Assembly (NCBI GenBank): GCA_937944885.1
Contig: CALFBB010000035.1
Coordinates: 1-35,493 of the forward strand
DNA from: an uncultured cyanobacterium
Lineage (GTDB): Bacteria > Cyanobacteriota > Cyanobacteriia > Thermostichales > Thermostichaceae
Reading direction: 5' to 3'
DNA length: 35,493 bases
The position numbers were made by a program, and so were the translations under genes. The notes beneath the pieces are model-generated. The model was not told where the DNA came from and did no database searches. It saw nothing but the letters and a program-made list of their open reading frames with translations. Of this stretch, positions 15,293 to 23,700 are shown one piece after another. Position 1 is the stretch's first letter. Each line of letters starts with the position of its first letter.

Positions 15293-16079
15293 GAACGGTT
15301 CTCCAACCCGCATAGCATCCAATACAGCCGTGTTGCCGCAGCAGCTCACCTGGGAGCAGGCGGTGGCGAAGCTGCAGGGTGCTGATTTACAGGATCGTTA
15401 CTATGCCGCTTGGTACCTGGGTACGGTTCGGGATCCGCGCGGGGTAGAACCGCTCCTCTTGGCCTTGCAAGATGAGAGGGATCGCACTGCCTTGGGAGGC
15501 TATCCTTTGCGGCGTAATGCTGCCAAGGCGCTGGGGCAGATTGGGGACGCACGAGCCTTACCCGGCTTGGTTGCAGCCCTCACCTGTACAGATCTGCATG
15601 TACGGGAGGAGGCTGCCTATGCCCTGGCTCAGTTGCAGGATGCACGGGCTGTGGATCCCTTGCTGGCTCTTTTGCGGTCACCGGAGGAGCAGCCTTGGGA
15701 GGCGATTATCGAGGCTTTGGGGCAGCTCAATGCTCGTCAGGCGGAGGAAGCTATTCGCCCCTTTCTCGGCCATGCTTCAAGGCGAGTTCAGTCGGCAGCA
15801 GCTTGGGTTCTCTATCGGTTTACCCAGGCAGAAGAGCTGACGCAGATCCTGACAAGGTTGTTGGCGGATCCCAACTCCAGCCTGCGACAGGCGGCACTCT
15901 TCGATCTGGCCGAGTCCGGTTGGGTCGCAGGGGCGCCGCTATTGGCAACGGCGGATGTGGCTTTGAATCTGCGCATCAACGCTTTGAAGCGGTTGTTTGA
16001 CGTGGCTCTGCAGTTGGGGCAACTGCCTCTTGTGCAAGTGGCGGAGTTGATCATCCCGGAGCTGGATCGGTTGCTCTAG
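15291..16079 (+). CDS. cpcE: Phycocyanobilin lyase subunit CpcE
   Basis: CpcE with CpcF attaches phycocyanobilin to the cysteine of CpcA. The 262 residues are almost wholly HEAT/PBS-lyase repeats: LQGADLQDRYYAAWYLGTVRDPRGVEPLL, YPLRRNAAKALGQIGDARALPGLV, LHVREEAAYALAQLQDARAVDPLL, with more degenerate helices to the end. LTWEQAVAKL and RYYAAWYLG near the N terminus are hallmarks of CpcE. It follows cpcD by 45 bp and precedes cpcF by about 57 bp. Length is normal. Confidence 0.92.
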   Translation: MNGSPTRIASNTAVLPQQLTWEQAVAKLQGADLQDRYYAAWYLGTVRDPRGVEPLLLALQDERDRTALGGYPLRRNAAKALGQIGDARALPGLVAALTCTDLHVREEAAYALAQLQDARAVDPLLALLRSPEEQPWEAIIEALGQLNARQAEEAIRPFLGHASRRVQSAAAWVLYRFTQAEELTQILTRLLADPNSSLRQAALFDLAESGWVAGAPLLATADVALNLRINALKRLFDVALQLGQLPLVQVAELIIPELDRLL

Positions 16080-16097
16080 TGGTCCTGCTTTCACCCC

Positions 16098-16116
16098 TTG
16101 CCGAACGTTGCCGAAC
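16098..16116. repeat. 10-bp tandem duplication before cpcF
   Basis: TTGCCGAACG (16098-16107) is followed by TTGCCGAAC (16108-16116) and then C, 9 of 10 identical, in the cpcE-cpcF spacer. It creates two TTG codons upstream of the likely cpcF ATG. Confidence 0.85.
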
Positions 16117-16136
16117 CGAGTTCTGTGATCTTGCCT

Positions 16137-16778
16137 ATGTCTTCTTTACCTGCTGCTCAAGTGCCTTCTACCACTGTTGCTCAACTGGCGGCAGAGCTGG
16201 AGCAAGCTACTTCTCCAGAGGACTTGCTGCGGCTTGTGAGAGCGCTGGGAGCTTTGGGACAGGTGGAAGGGATCCCGTTGTTGATCCGGGCTTTTGGATT
16301 CAACCGGCCGGCAGTGGGAGAGGCTGCTCTTGAGGAGGTGCTCCGCTTTGGCGAGTTGGCGGTCAAGCCACTCCTAGAGCAAGTGGATAGCTTCGACTAC
16401 GGGGCACGGGCCTACTCTGTGCGGGCCTTGGCTCGCATTGGCCATGGGGATGCCTATGCTTTTCTGGTTGAGGCCATTCGATCCGACTTTGCTCCTAGTG
16501 TGCGGCGGGCGGCAGTGCGCGGTCTAGGGCGGGTGGCAGCCCGACGGCCCCTATCTGATCAAGAGCAGGCTTTGCAGCTGTTGCACCAGTGCTTGAGCGA
16601 CTCGGATTGGGGAGTACGCTACGCTGCGCTGGGAGCCCTGACAGATTTGGCCCGCTCTGGCTTGCCTGAATTACGTGCTCAAGCCGAAGCGGGGATCCAA
16701 ACCGCTTTGGCCGATGCAGAACCTTTGATCTCGCTACGTGCCCAGATGAGCCAGCAGGAGTTAGCTACCGACCTCTAA
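16137..16778 (+). CDS. cpcF: Phycocyanobilin lyase subunit CpcF
   Basis: CpcF is the partner of CpcE in the alpha-phycocyanin lyase. The 213 residues from ATG 16137 (MSSLPAAQ) are HEAT-like repeats: LLRLVRALGALGQVEGIPLLIRAFGF, GARAYSVRALARIGHGDAYAFLVEAI and VRRAAVRGLGRVAARRPL. SDSDWGVRYAALGALTDLA is typical of CpcF. The frame is open back to a TTG at 16098, but those 13 codons come from a tandem duplication, and the ATG gives the usual family length. No clear ribosome site precedes it, so coupling to cpcE is plausible. Confidence 0.9.
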   Translation: MSSLPAAQVPSTTVAQLAAELEQATSPEDLLRLVRALGALGQVEGIPLLIRAFGFNRPAVGEAALEEVLRFGELAVKPLLEQVDSFDYGARAYSVRALARIGHGDAYAFLVEAIRSDFAPSVRRAAVRGLGRVAARRPLSDQEQALQLLHQCLSDSDWGVRYAALGALTDLARSGLPELRAQAEAGIQTALADAEPLISLRAQMSQQELATDL

Positions 16779-16823
16779 CCTCTGCCCCACTCTGTTTTTC
16801 TTGTATCTTCAGGAGCACAACCG

Positions 16824-17549
16824 ATGTCTCTTCCTTTGCTTGCCGATCGTCCAACCACTCAGAACGAGCGGGTACCCCGCTACTTTGTGCCCAGTGACGA
16901 AACCCCACCCGTCTATCGTCCTGATGATCCAACCGGTGTAGACAATGTCATTCGTGCTGCCTACCGCCAGATTTTCAGTGAGCACCTGATGTTGGAGTCC
17001 TTTCGCCAGAAGGCCCTAGAATCGCAGCTACGCAACGGGGCCATCTCGGTGAAAGAGTTTATCCGCGGCTTGGGTAAGTCGGAGGTGTACCGGGATCTGG
17101 TCATGGTTCCCAACGACAACTACCGCTTCATTGAGGTGACTTTCCAGCGCTTTCTAGGTCGGGCCACCTACAATCAGCAGGAGCGCATCAAGTATTCCAT
17201 CATCATTGCCACCAAGGGGCTAGATGGTTTTATTGATGCTGTGGTGGATAGCGAAGAGTACAACGCTGCTTTCGGAGATGATGTGGTGCCCTACCAGCGG
17301 CGTCGCCTTTCCGAAACCCCTGCCAATTTGGTTACTCCTCGCTATGGAGCTCGTTGGCGGGATGTTTCAGGCGTGAAACGGTCGACCCGGGAGGTGGTGC
17401 GCACCTATCGCCTGACCCGCCCCCCCAAGGCCGGCGACCCCGAAAACTTCCTCAACATGGCGCGTATGTTGAATCCTCAGCCTGCGGCCCGTCAAAACAT
17501 CAGTGTGTTCGACCTGAAGATTCCCGATATGACCACCAATCGTCGTTAG
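16824..17549 (+). CDS. cpcG: Phycobilisome rod-core linker
   Basis: CpcG attaches phycocyanin rods to the allophycocyanin core. The 241 residues start with MSLPLLADRPTTQNERVPRY, typical of CpcG. A full linker domain follows: VIRAAYRQIFSEHLMLES, SVKEFIRGLGKSEVYRDLV, NYRFIEVTFQRFLGRATYN, DGFIDAVVDSEEYNAAFGDDVVPYQRR. The tail is basic. There is no C-terminal hydrophobic helix, so it is the cytoplasmic-core (CpcG1-like) rather than the CpcL membrane type. AGGAG lies eight bases before the ATG. It is the last gene of the operon. Confidence 0.93.
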   Translation: MSLPLLADRPTTQNERVPRYFVPSDETPPVYRPDDPTGVDNVIRAAYRQIFSEHLMLESFRQKALESQLRNGAISVKEFIRGLGKSEVYRDLVMVPNDNYRFIEVTFQRFLGRATYNQQERIKYSIIIATKGLDGFIDAVVDSEEYNAAFGDDVVPYQRRRLSETPANLVTPRYGARWRDVSGVKRSTREVVRTYRLTRPPKAGDPENFLNMARMLNPQPAARQNISVFDLKIPDMTTNRR

Positions 17550-17569
17550 ATCTGTGGGGTTAAAGGGAT

Positions 17570-17757
17570 CCTGGCCCAAGACGGCCTACGGCGGGAAACA
17601 GCGGAAGTTACGCCTGCAAAGATACGAGTGGCCGTTGTGCGCTCGGCCCACCGGTCGCAGCAGCAGGCGGAGACTCTAGGCAACTCAGGGGTGAGCGGCT
17701 AGCACGCCTGAGCGCCGTAGGCATCTCCAGCCTTCAGGGCGGGGAGGATATCGATGA
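17570..17757 (+). mobile_element. Probable IS200/IS605 remnant (tnpB 3' end and right end)
   Basis: CCTTCAGGGCGGGGAGGAT at 17729-17747 has the loop and distal arm of IS200/IS605 right-end hairpins and matches the end at 7057-7080 in CGGGGAGGAT. One frame upstream is open from about 17,562 through the hairpin. It reads a hydrophilic Gly/Ser/Cys-rich tail (AGNSGSYACKDTSGRC, then AAAGGDSRQLRG) of the kind seen at TnpB C termini. No catalytic part, tnpA or left end is present. It looks like the scar of an older element just behind cpcG. Confidence 0.45.
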
Positions 17758-17868
17758 AGCAGGTGGTTCGGTATGGACAGATGCGGACCGGTCGATCCGA
17801 AGCTTTTCGGGTAGGTCGGTTTCTTGTCTTTTCGGTTGGCACAGCTCAGTCCTTGCAGTCAGATTCGT

Positions 17869-17874
17869 TATAAT
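17869..17874 (+). promoter_or_regulatory. Consensus -10 element TATAAT
   Basis: A perfect TATAAT lies 31 bases before the ATG at 17906. No good -35 is present at 17 bp. It is the likely promoter of the gene set from 17906 through the phosphatase. Confidence 0.55.
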
Positions 17875-17905
17875 CCTGGTGACGCTTCTTAACGTTTCAG
17901 GTCGC

Positions 17906-18223
17906 ATGAATAATCGGGTGGTTCGGGCTTTTTTTGTCGGTAAAGCCGTGGGAGACATTCTACGGGAGCGTTCGGAGAGAACCCTCACTGATCTTGCCGG
18001 GGAAGTAGGGAAAGCTTGGGCTGAGCTACAGGAGGGTTGGCACACCTTTGCGGAGGATGTTATGGCTCGAGCCGAAGCCGAAGCTTCGCTGACGGCGCGC
18101 CAGCTCACTCCTCCTCCCTTGGGCACCGAAGATCTGCAGGCGACCTTAGACGATTTACGGGCGGAAGTGGCGCAGTTGCGCTCCGAATTACAGAAATATC
18201 GGGGTCAAAAGCTTGAGTGCTAG
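17906..18223 (+). CDS. Small helical protein, conserved cyanobacterial type, function unknown
   Basis: The 105 residues start at ATG 17906 (MNNRVVRAFFVGKAVGDILRER). The N-terminal segment is helical and basic. LAGEVGKAWAELQEGWHTFAEDVMARAEAE follows, and the C terminus is a clear coiled coil (DLQATLDDLRAEVAQLRSELQ). This resembles the short proteins of cyanobacteria and plastids grouped as a domain of unknown function (I believe DUF6825). The frame is open back to a GTG at 17879, inside the presumed promoter/leader, so ATG is chosen. Its last 11 bases overlap the UbiB-family gene, suggesting joint expression. Confidence 0.7.
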   Translation: MNNRVVRAFFVGKAVGDILRERSERTLTDLAGEVGKAWAELQEGWHTFAEDVMARAEAEASLTARQLTPPPLGTEDLQATLDDLRAEVAQLRSELQKYRGQKLEC

Positions 18224-19943
18224 CACCCTTACTTCCCGGAGGGGAGGAGGACCTGTTAAGTCTTATACAGCCTACCGTTGGGCGCGGGAAGACTACACTC
18301 GCCGGGGTCGGCTGCTGGACATTTGGCGCTTTGTCCTCACCTGGCTCTTTTATCTGTGGCTAGATCAGCAGGCTTGGAGTTACGGCGGGCAACCTACACC
18401 GGAGCAGAAGGCCAAACGTCGACGGGCCAGGGCCATCTGGATCCGGGAAACGATGCTCAATTTGGGTCCAACCTTCATTAAGGTGGGACAATTTTTCTCC
18501 ACCCGCGCCGATCTATTTCCGGCTGAGTTTGTGGAGGAGTTATCTAAGCTACAGGATCGGGTACCCTCTTTCGGCTATGAGCAAGTGGCTGCCATTGTGC
18601 AGCAGGAGCTGGGCAAACCCATTAGCGAGATTTACGCCTACTTTGACCCGACTCCCTTGGCTGCCGCCAGTTTGGGGCAGGTACACCGGGCCAAGCTGAA
18701 AACCGGCGAAGAGGTGGTGGTCAAGGTACAGCGACCGGGACTGACCCGTCTGTTCAGCATTGATTTACAGATCTGTCGGGGTATTGCCGAGTTTTTTCAG
18801 TACCGCACCCGCTGGGGGGGAGCCGGTCGCGATTGGATCGGCATTTATGAAGAGTGTCGGCGTACCCTTTGGGAGGAGGTGGACTACTTGAATGAAGGGC
18901 GCAATGCCGATGCCTTCCGCCGTAATTTTCGTGATATGCCGCAAATTGCGGTGCCCAGAGTCTATTGGCGCTACACTTCTCATCGTTTGCTGACGCTGGA
19001 ATATTTGCCCGGCATTAAAATTAGCGACTATGAAGCCTTAAGCGCGGCGGGGTTAAATCGCAAAGCCTTGGCCCGTTTGGGGGCGGAATCTTACCTGCGG
19101 CAACTGCTCAAGGACGGGTTTTTTCACGCCGATCCTCACCCCGGTAATATCGCCGTTAAGCCGGACGGCACTTTGATCTTCTACGACTTTGGCATGATGG
19201 GCCGGATTCGCCCTGGCATTAAAGAAAAGCTGATGGGCACTCTGGCGGGCGTGGTTTCCAAAAATGCTGACCTGGTGGTGGAATCCCTGGTGGAACTGGG
19301 GGTACTGGTGCCTACTGCCGATATGGTGCCTGTGCGCCGCTCGGTGCAGTATATGCTGGATCACTTTATGGATAAGCCCTTTTCCAGCAACCCAGGACAG
19401 CTCTCGGTGGCAGCGATCAGCGAAGATCTCTACGAACTGGTTTACGATCAACCCTTTCGTTTTCCGGCTACCTTTACCTTTGTCATGCGGGCACTCACCA
19501 CCCTAGAGGGGTTGGGCAAGGGGTTGGATCCCGAGTTTGACTTTATGGAAGTGGCCAAGCCCTTTCTGGAGGAGTTCATGAGTTTGAACAGAGCAGAAAC
19601 CGAAACCCTGCTTGCCCAAGTCAGTCGCCAGGCGGCAGAATTTACCAGCACCAGCCTCAGCTTGCCCCGCCGCATTGAGTCTACCCTGAGCAAGTTGGAA
19701 CAGGGAGAGCTGCGCCTAAGGGTGCGCTCCAGTGAAGCAGAGCGCTTGATTCGTCAGTTAAACCACATAAGCCTAGGAACCATTTATGCGCTTTTGTTCG
19801 CAACTTTTTTTCTCAGTGCCACTCAGCTGTTTTTAGCCGGACATGCTACTTTAACGGTTATCATCTTGGTTTTGGCTGCCCTCGCTGCTCTTGCTTTAAC
19901 TAGGGTACTCTTGAAGTTGAATCGTTCAGAGCGATTGATGTGA
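18213..19943 (+). CDS. ABC1/UbiB/ADCK-family protein kinase-like
   Basis: UbiB-family proteins are atypical kinases or ATPases; plastid and cyanobacterial members act in prenylquinone metabolism and photosynthetic stress. The 576 residues include the family marker KxGQ (GPTFIKVGQFFSTRADLFP), the Ala-rich nucleotide loop AAASLGQVH replacing the Gly-rich loop, and the catalytic Lys in EVVVKVQRPG. EVDYLNEGRNADAFRRNF, GFFHADPHPGNIAV (catalytic loop) and FYDFGMMGRI (DFG) follow. Two hydrophobic helices lie at the C terminus. The start is TTG at 18213, inside the previous gene's end; no other in-frame start precedes the conserved region. The phosphatase gene overlaps its stop by one base. Confidence 0.9.
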   Translation: MSASTLTSRRGGGPVKSYTAYRWAREDYTRRGRLLDIWRFVLTWLFYLWLDQQAWSYGGQPTPEQKAKRRRARAIWIRETMLNLGPTFIKVGQFFSTRADLFPAEFVEELSKLQDRVPSFGYEQVAAIVQQELGKPISEIYAYFDPTPLAAASLGQVHRAKLKTGEEVVVKVQRPGLTRLFSIDLQICRGIAEFFQYRTRWGGAGRDWIGIYEECRRTLWEEVDYLNEGRNADAFRRNFRDMPQIAVPRVYWRYTSHRLLTLEYLPGIKISDYEALSAAGLNRKALARLGAESYLRQLLKDGFFHADPHPGNIAVKPDGTLIFYDFGMMGRIRPGIKEKLMGTLAGVVSKNADLVVESLVELGVLVPTADMVPVRRSVQYMLDHFMDKPFSSNPGQLSVAAISEDLYELVYDQPFRFPATFTFVMRALTTLEGLGKGLDPEFDFMEVAKPFLEEFMSLNRAETETLLAQVSRQAAEFTSTSLSLPRRIESTLSKLEQGELRLRVRSSEAERLIRQLNHISLGTIYALLFATFFLSATQLFLAGHATLTVIILVLAALAALALTRVLLKLNRSERLM

Positions 19944-20662
19944 TGCGACGATATGCCAGTGCTACGGATCCCGGCAAGATTCGCAGCAGTAATCAGGACG
20001 CCTATTATTGCGATCCTGAGGGACGCTACTTTATTGTTGCTGACGGTATGGGAGGCCACGCTGCTGGTGCCACTGCCAGCCTGTTGGCAGTTGAGGCCAT
20101 TCGAGAGTGCATAGATCGCGGCTGGAAGACGGTGCCGGCGCCTAAGTTGCTGAGCGAGGCTGTGGAAGCTGCCAACGACGCTATTCTCAGGGATCAGCGG
20201 GAGAATCCGGAGCGGGCGGACATGGGTACCACCGTGGTGATGGTGATGGTGGATCCCAAGGACAACTGCTGGAGCGCCCACATTGGCGATTCTCGCCTCT
20301 ATCGCATACGGGGATCCGAGATGCAACAAATGACGGAGGATCACACCTTGGTGGCCCGCTCCATTCGACAGGGGGAGCTAACCTACGAGCAGGCACGTAT
20401 CCATCCTTGGCGACATATCCTGGAGCGCTGTTTGGGTCGGCCGGATACAGGAGCTCCCTCGGTGCAGCCGATTACGGTGCGCCCAGGGGATCGCCTGCTG
20501 TTGTGTAGTGATGGGCTGACAGAAGAGCTAGAGGACGAATTGATTGCCGAGTATTGTCTGAAGATCACAGAGCTGGAGGAGCTCCCCAAGCAATTGATTG
20601 CGGCTGCCAAAGAACGGGGTGGACGAGACAACATCACGGTGGTGGTTGCCGAGTACGAGTAG
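19943..20662 (+). CDS. pphA: PP2C-type Ser/Thr protein phosphatase, PphA-like
   Basis: It is a metal-dependent phosphatase; PphA of other cyanobacteria dephosphorylates the nitrogen regulator PII. The 239 residues show all PP2C metal ligands: SNQDAYYCDP, FIVADGMGGHAAGATAS, ADMGTTVVMVMV, HIGDSRLYRIR, a DHTLVARSIRQGELT flap-type region, GDRLLLCSDGLTEEL and GGRDNITVVV. Length and flap sequence agree with PphA, and the substrate assignment rests on this similarity only. I use ATG 19943, which overlaps the UbiB stop as TGATG; GTG at 19940 would add one residue. Pairing with a kinase-like gene hints at a shared regulatory role. Confidence 0.88.
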   Translation: MRRYASATDPGKIRSSNQDAYYCDPEGRYFIVADGMGGHAAGATASLLAVEAIRECIDRGWKTVPAPKLLSEAVEAANDAILRDQRENPERADMGTTVVMVMVDPKDNCWSAHIGDSRLYRIRGSEMQQMTEDHTLVARSIRQGELTYEQARIHPWRHILERCLGRPDTGAPSVQPITVRPGDRLLLCSDGLTEELEDELIAEYCLKITELEELPKQLIAAAKERGGRDNITVVVAEYE

Positions 20663-20686
20663 GGGCGCAAACTGTTCCTGTTGTTC

Positions 20687-21604
20687 CTACAGACGGTACT
20701 GGCGATACACTTCGCTGGCCGCGCGGTGCAACAGAGAGTGACGGTAGACAAGGCTACTCAGATCTTGGCTGTAGCCACCCCCGATGACACAGGCCACGGG
20801 ATATCCCCGTTTGAGGCAGGTATCCAGCACCTGCATGTCCCGCCGAAACAGCCCCTGATCGCTGAGGGCCAATTTTCCCAACAAATCCTCTCGATGGGGA
20901 TCCACGCCGGCATCGTAAAGCACCAGATCCGGGCGCACTTGCGTCAACAGATCCGGCAGGTAGTCTGCCAAGGTTTGCAAATAAGCTTCATCCTCCATGC
21001 CGATGGGTAGGGGCACATCCAAATCGCTGACCTGCTTGATGGCCGGGAAGTTGGCCTCACAGTGCATAGAAAAGGTGAACACCCGTGCTTCTGAGCGGAA
21101 GATCCAGGCGGTGCCATCCCCTTGATGGACATCCAAATCTACAATCAGCAGCCGTTGTACCCATCCCTGCTGCAACAAGACTTGAGCTGCAATCGCCAGA
21201 TCGTTAAAGATGCAAAACCCGGAGCCGTAGCTGGGAAAAGCATGGTGAGTGCCGCCGGCAGTGTTACAGGCTAGGCCATGGCGCAGAGCCAGTTGGGCCG
21301 TCAACACAGTCCCCCCCACTGCCCGACAGGTGCGCCGTACCAATTCTGGACTCCAGGGTAAGCCGATGCGCCGTTGCAGCTTGGCCTCCAGGGATCCCTC
21401 ACAGTAGGCCTGCACGTATTCAGGGGTATGGACGGCTTCGATCCAGGCCATGGGGGGCAGTTCCGGCTGGTATAGGTGTTCTGGGCGAATTACCTGATCC
21501 CGCAGCAGTTGCTCCTGCAGCAGGCAGAACTTTTGCATCGGAAAGCGATGACCTACCGGCAGGGGTGCACTGTAGTCAGGGTGGTAAACAACGGGCAAAG
21601 ACAT
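20687..21604 (-). CDS. Histone deacetylase/AcuC-family amidohydrolase
   Basis: This zinc-dependent deacetylase family acts in bacteria on acetyl-lysine, acetylpolyamines or acetoin-related targets; the substrate here is unknown. The 305 residues contain the His dyad in AGGTHHAFPSYGSGFCIFNDLA, the zinc ligands Asp and His in LLIVDLDVHQGDGTA, and the third ligand Asp in LYDAGVDPHREDLLGKL. GGGYSQDLSSL, with the transition-state Tyr, lies near the C terminus. Every catalytic residue is in place. Its start codon lies inside a 10-bp tandem duplication, so a second out-of-frame ATG occurs ten bases upstream. It converges with the phosphatase gene 24 bp away. Confidence 0.9.
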   Translation of the reverse strand: MSLPVVYHPDYSAPLPVGHRFPMQKFCLLQEQLLRDQVIRPEHLYQPELPPMAWIEAVHTPEYVQAYCEGSLEAKLQRRIGLPWSPELVRRTCRAVGGTVLTAQLALRHGLACNTAGGTHHAFPSYGSGFCIFNDLAIAAQVLLQQGWVQRLLIVDLDVHQGDGTAWIFRSEARVFTFSMHCEANFPAIKQVSDLDVPLPIGMEDEAYLQTLADYLPDLLTQVRPDLVLYDAGVDPHREDLLGKLALSDQGLFRRDMQVLDTCLKRGYPVACVIGGGYSQDLSSLVYRHSLLHRAASEVYRQYRL

Positions 21605-21615
21605 CCAAAGACATC
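21596..21615. repeat. Perfect 10-bp tandem duplication over a start codon
   Basis: CAAAGACATC occurs at 21596-21605 and 21606-21615. On the minus strand each copy contains ATGTCTTTG, so the deacetylase start codon is duplicated; only the inner copy is in frame. Confidence 0.95.
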
Positions 21616-21831
21616 AAAGTACAGCTTTTTTGGGCAGTATCTGGCTTGCCCAGATGAGTGTAATCCTTACCAAGGAGCTTGCCCAGGGTGCGTGCCGTCG
21701 GAAAAAACTGTAGCCGGATTGACGGGGATGAGCATGGTCTATTACCGCTCCAGTGCTTATGTTAGAGTAGCCTGCTTTTGTTGGATCCACTTGTGATCCC
21801 TTGCTTGTGTTCTGTACTGCCGCGCTCCCCT

Positions 21832-23697
21832 ATGTTTACATCATCGGATCCCTTTTTGGATCGTCTCCTAGCTCAGCGCTACCGGCTCACACATCTGCTC
21901 GGACAAGGGGGGATGGGGCGGGTCTATTTGGCCCAAGATTTGCTCTTTGGTGGGATGGAGGTGGCCGTGAAGCTGCTCTCCCATCCGCTGGTGGATGAAG
22001 GTGCCCGTTTGCGCTTTGAACGAGAAGCAAAATCCTGTGCTGCTTTGGGTCAAAAAAGCCTGCACATCGTTAAGGTGAATGACTATGGCATTACCCCTGA
22101 TGAGGTGCCCTTTTATGTGATGGAGTATCTCAACGGGCAGACCTTGAAGGAGATATTGGCGGCGGGTGCCCTGCCGTTGCAGCGCTTCTTTCGGTTGGCG
22201 CGTCAGATTGGCTTGGGTCTGAAAGCCGCCCACGAAGGGATCCTGATGGAGGGGCAATTGGTGCAGGTGATCCACCGCGATCTAAAACCGGCCAACGTCA
22301 TTGTGGTGGCCAACGACAGCCTTGGAGAACTGGCCAAGTTGGTGGATTTTGGCATTGCCAAACTGCTCAACAACAGCAGTTCTCTGAGTGTGACCCACGC
22401 TTATTTGGGCACACTGGCTTACTCTTCGCCGGAGCAACTGGAGGGATCCCCTTTGGATGCCCGCTCCGATATCTACAGCTTCGGGATCATGCTCTACGAG
22501 ATGGTGTCAGGGGAAATGCCCCTCAAACCCACGACCGATTCTTTTCCCGGCTGGTACCAAGCTCACCACAAGCGCCGTCCCATTCCTTTGGAAGATCTGG
22601 AGGCAAACCTAGACTTACCTGCCGGTCTGTCGGAGTTGATCCTCAGCTGTCTGGCTAAGGATCCGGCTCATCGACCGCAATCGGTAAGCCAGGTGTTGGC
22701 AGAACTGGAGCGGATTCAAGCCAAAGCAGAACGACCGGGAGGTGCTGGGGTAGGGACTAGCCCAACCCTTTTCCCGGCCACTGCTTCGATCCCAGTTTGC
22801 GGGCAACCTTTTTCCACAGTTGGTACTCTACGATTAAGTCCCTCTTCTGCAACGGTTGCAGGGAGGGGATCCCCACTTTGGCTGCGCCTGGTTCTCTTGC
22901 TGGTAGGAGGGTTGTTGGGGTTGGTACTGATGAGCTGGGTGTTGCGGCCCTTTCGCCAGCGCCCTGCGGCCCCGATCTTTTCTGGTGCGCCTACCGAGGT
23001 GGAGGAGCTGCCTACCGCTGGCTCTGATCACTCCAATACGGCTCCGGCTATCGGTTCTGCCGATGCCGACCCGGAGTCTGAGACGGGGATCTTGGGTCAG
23101 AAGCGGGATCCGGCACCGGAATTAGAACCCTACACAGACAGTACCCCTGAGCCAGCATTCCGCACCTTTCCCCTCAACACCTTGCGGGAGAGGGTACGGG
23201 CCAGTTTGGGATCCCCGACTGCCCAGGGTCAGGGCTACTGGCCCAATACGGTGTATGACCTGTATCGCCTGGGCCAGGTTGATCTGGGTCTGATCTACGA
23301 CGCGTCCAGCTTGCTGCTGCGCCAGACAGAGGCTACGGTTGATGACAGCCTGCCTGATCCTCAAGTGGAAGGGTTACTGGAGGATATGTTGCAAGCTCCC
23401 CTACCTGCGGAACTGCAACAGGAGCTGCAAGCAGTGCGGCAAGGACGCTCACAAGGGGTGGAATTTCGCGTTGGCCCCTTGGTTGGCCTGATTGAACGCC
23501 GTGCCCAAGGGCGCGTCTACATAGCCCTCTGGGATCCCGCTCTCCACCGTGGGGTCCCACCTGCCCCCCTTACTCCTCCGGCCCTGGCCCCGCAACCCGC
23601 CCCTCCTGCCCAAAACGCCAACCCTGCCGGCAATCCTCGCCCTGGCCAAGCCCTGAGGGAGCAGCTGCGCCGCGCACGCGAATTGCGGGGGAACTAG
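21832..23697 (+). CDS. Eukaryotic-type Ser/Thr protein kinase with transmembrane helix
   Basis: The 621 residues start at ATG 21832 (MFTSSDPFLD). The kinase domain covers about residues 16-295: GQGGMGRVY (P-loop), Lys47 in VAVKLL, Glu65 in FEREAK, HRDLKPAN with Asp150, DFG at 172-174, GTLAYSSPEQL and DARSDIYSFG. A membrane helix lies at about 350-372. The remaining 250 residues, presumably outside, contain a repeat-like segment (TLRERVRASLGSPTAQGQGYW) and a Pro/Ala-rich tail. All catalytic residues are present, so it should be active. Three bases separate it from an FHA-containing penicillin-binding protein, its likely partner. An upstream in-frame TTG at 21778 is less likely. Confidence 0.92.
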   Translation: MFTSSDPFLDRLLAQRYRLTHLLGQGGMGRVYLAQDLLFGGMEVAVKLLSHPLVDEGARLRFEREAKSCAALGQKSLHIVKVNDYGITPDEVPFYVMEYLNGQTLKEILAAGALPLQRFFRLARQIGLGLKAAHEGILMEGQLVQVIHRDLKPANVIVVANDSLGELAKLVDFGIAKLLNNSSSLSVTHAYLGTLAYSSPEQLEGSPLDARSDIYSFGIMLYEMVSGEMPLKPTTDSFPGWYQAHHKRRPIPLEDLEANLDLPAGLSELILSCLAKDPAHRPQSVSQVLAELERIQAKAERPGGAGVGTSPTLFPATASIPVCGQPFSTVGTLRLSPSSATVAGRGSPLWLRLVLLLVGGLLGLVLMSWVLRPFRQRPAAPIFSGAPTEVEELPTAGSDHSNTAPAIGSADADPESETGILGQKRDPAPELEPYTDSTPEPAFRTFPLNTLRERVRASLGSPTAQGQGYWPNTVYDLYRLGQVDLGLIYDASSLLLRQTEATVDDSLPDPQVEGLLEDMLQAPLPAELQQELQAVRQGRSQGVEFRVGPLVGLIERRAQGRVYIALWDPALHRGVPPAPLTPPALAPQPAPPAQNANPAGNPRPGQALREQLRRARELRGN

Positions 23698-23700
23698 GCC

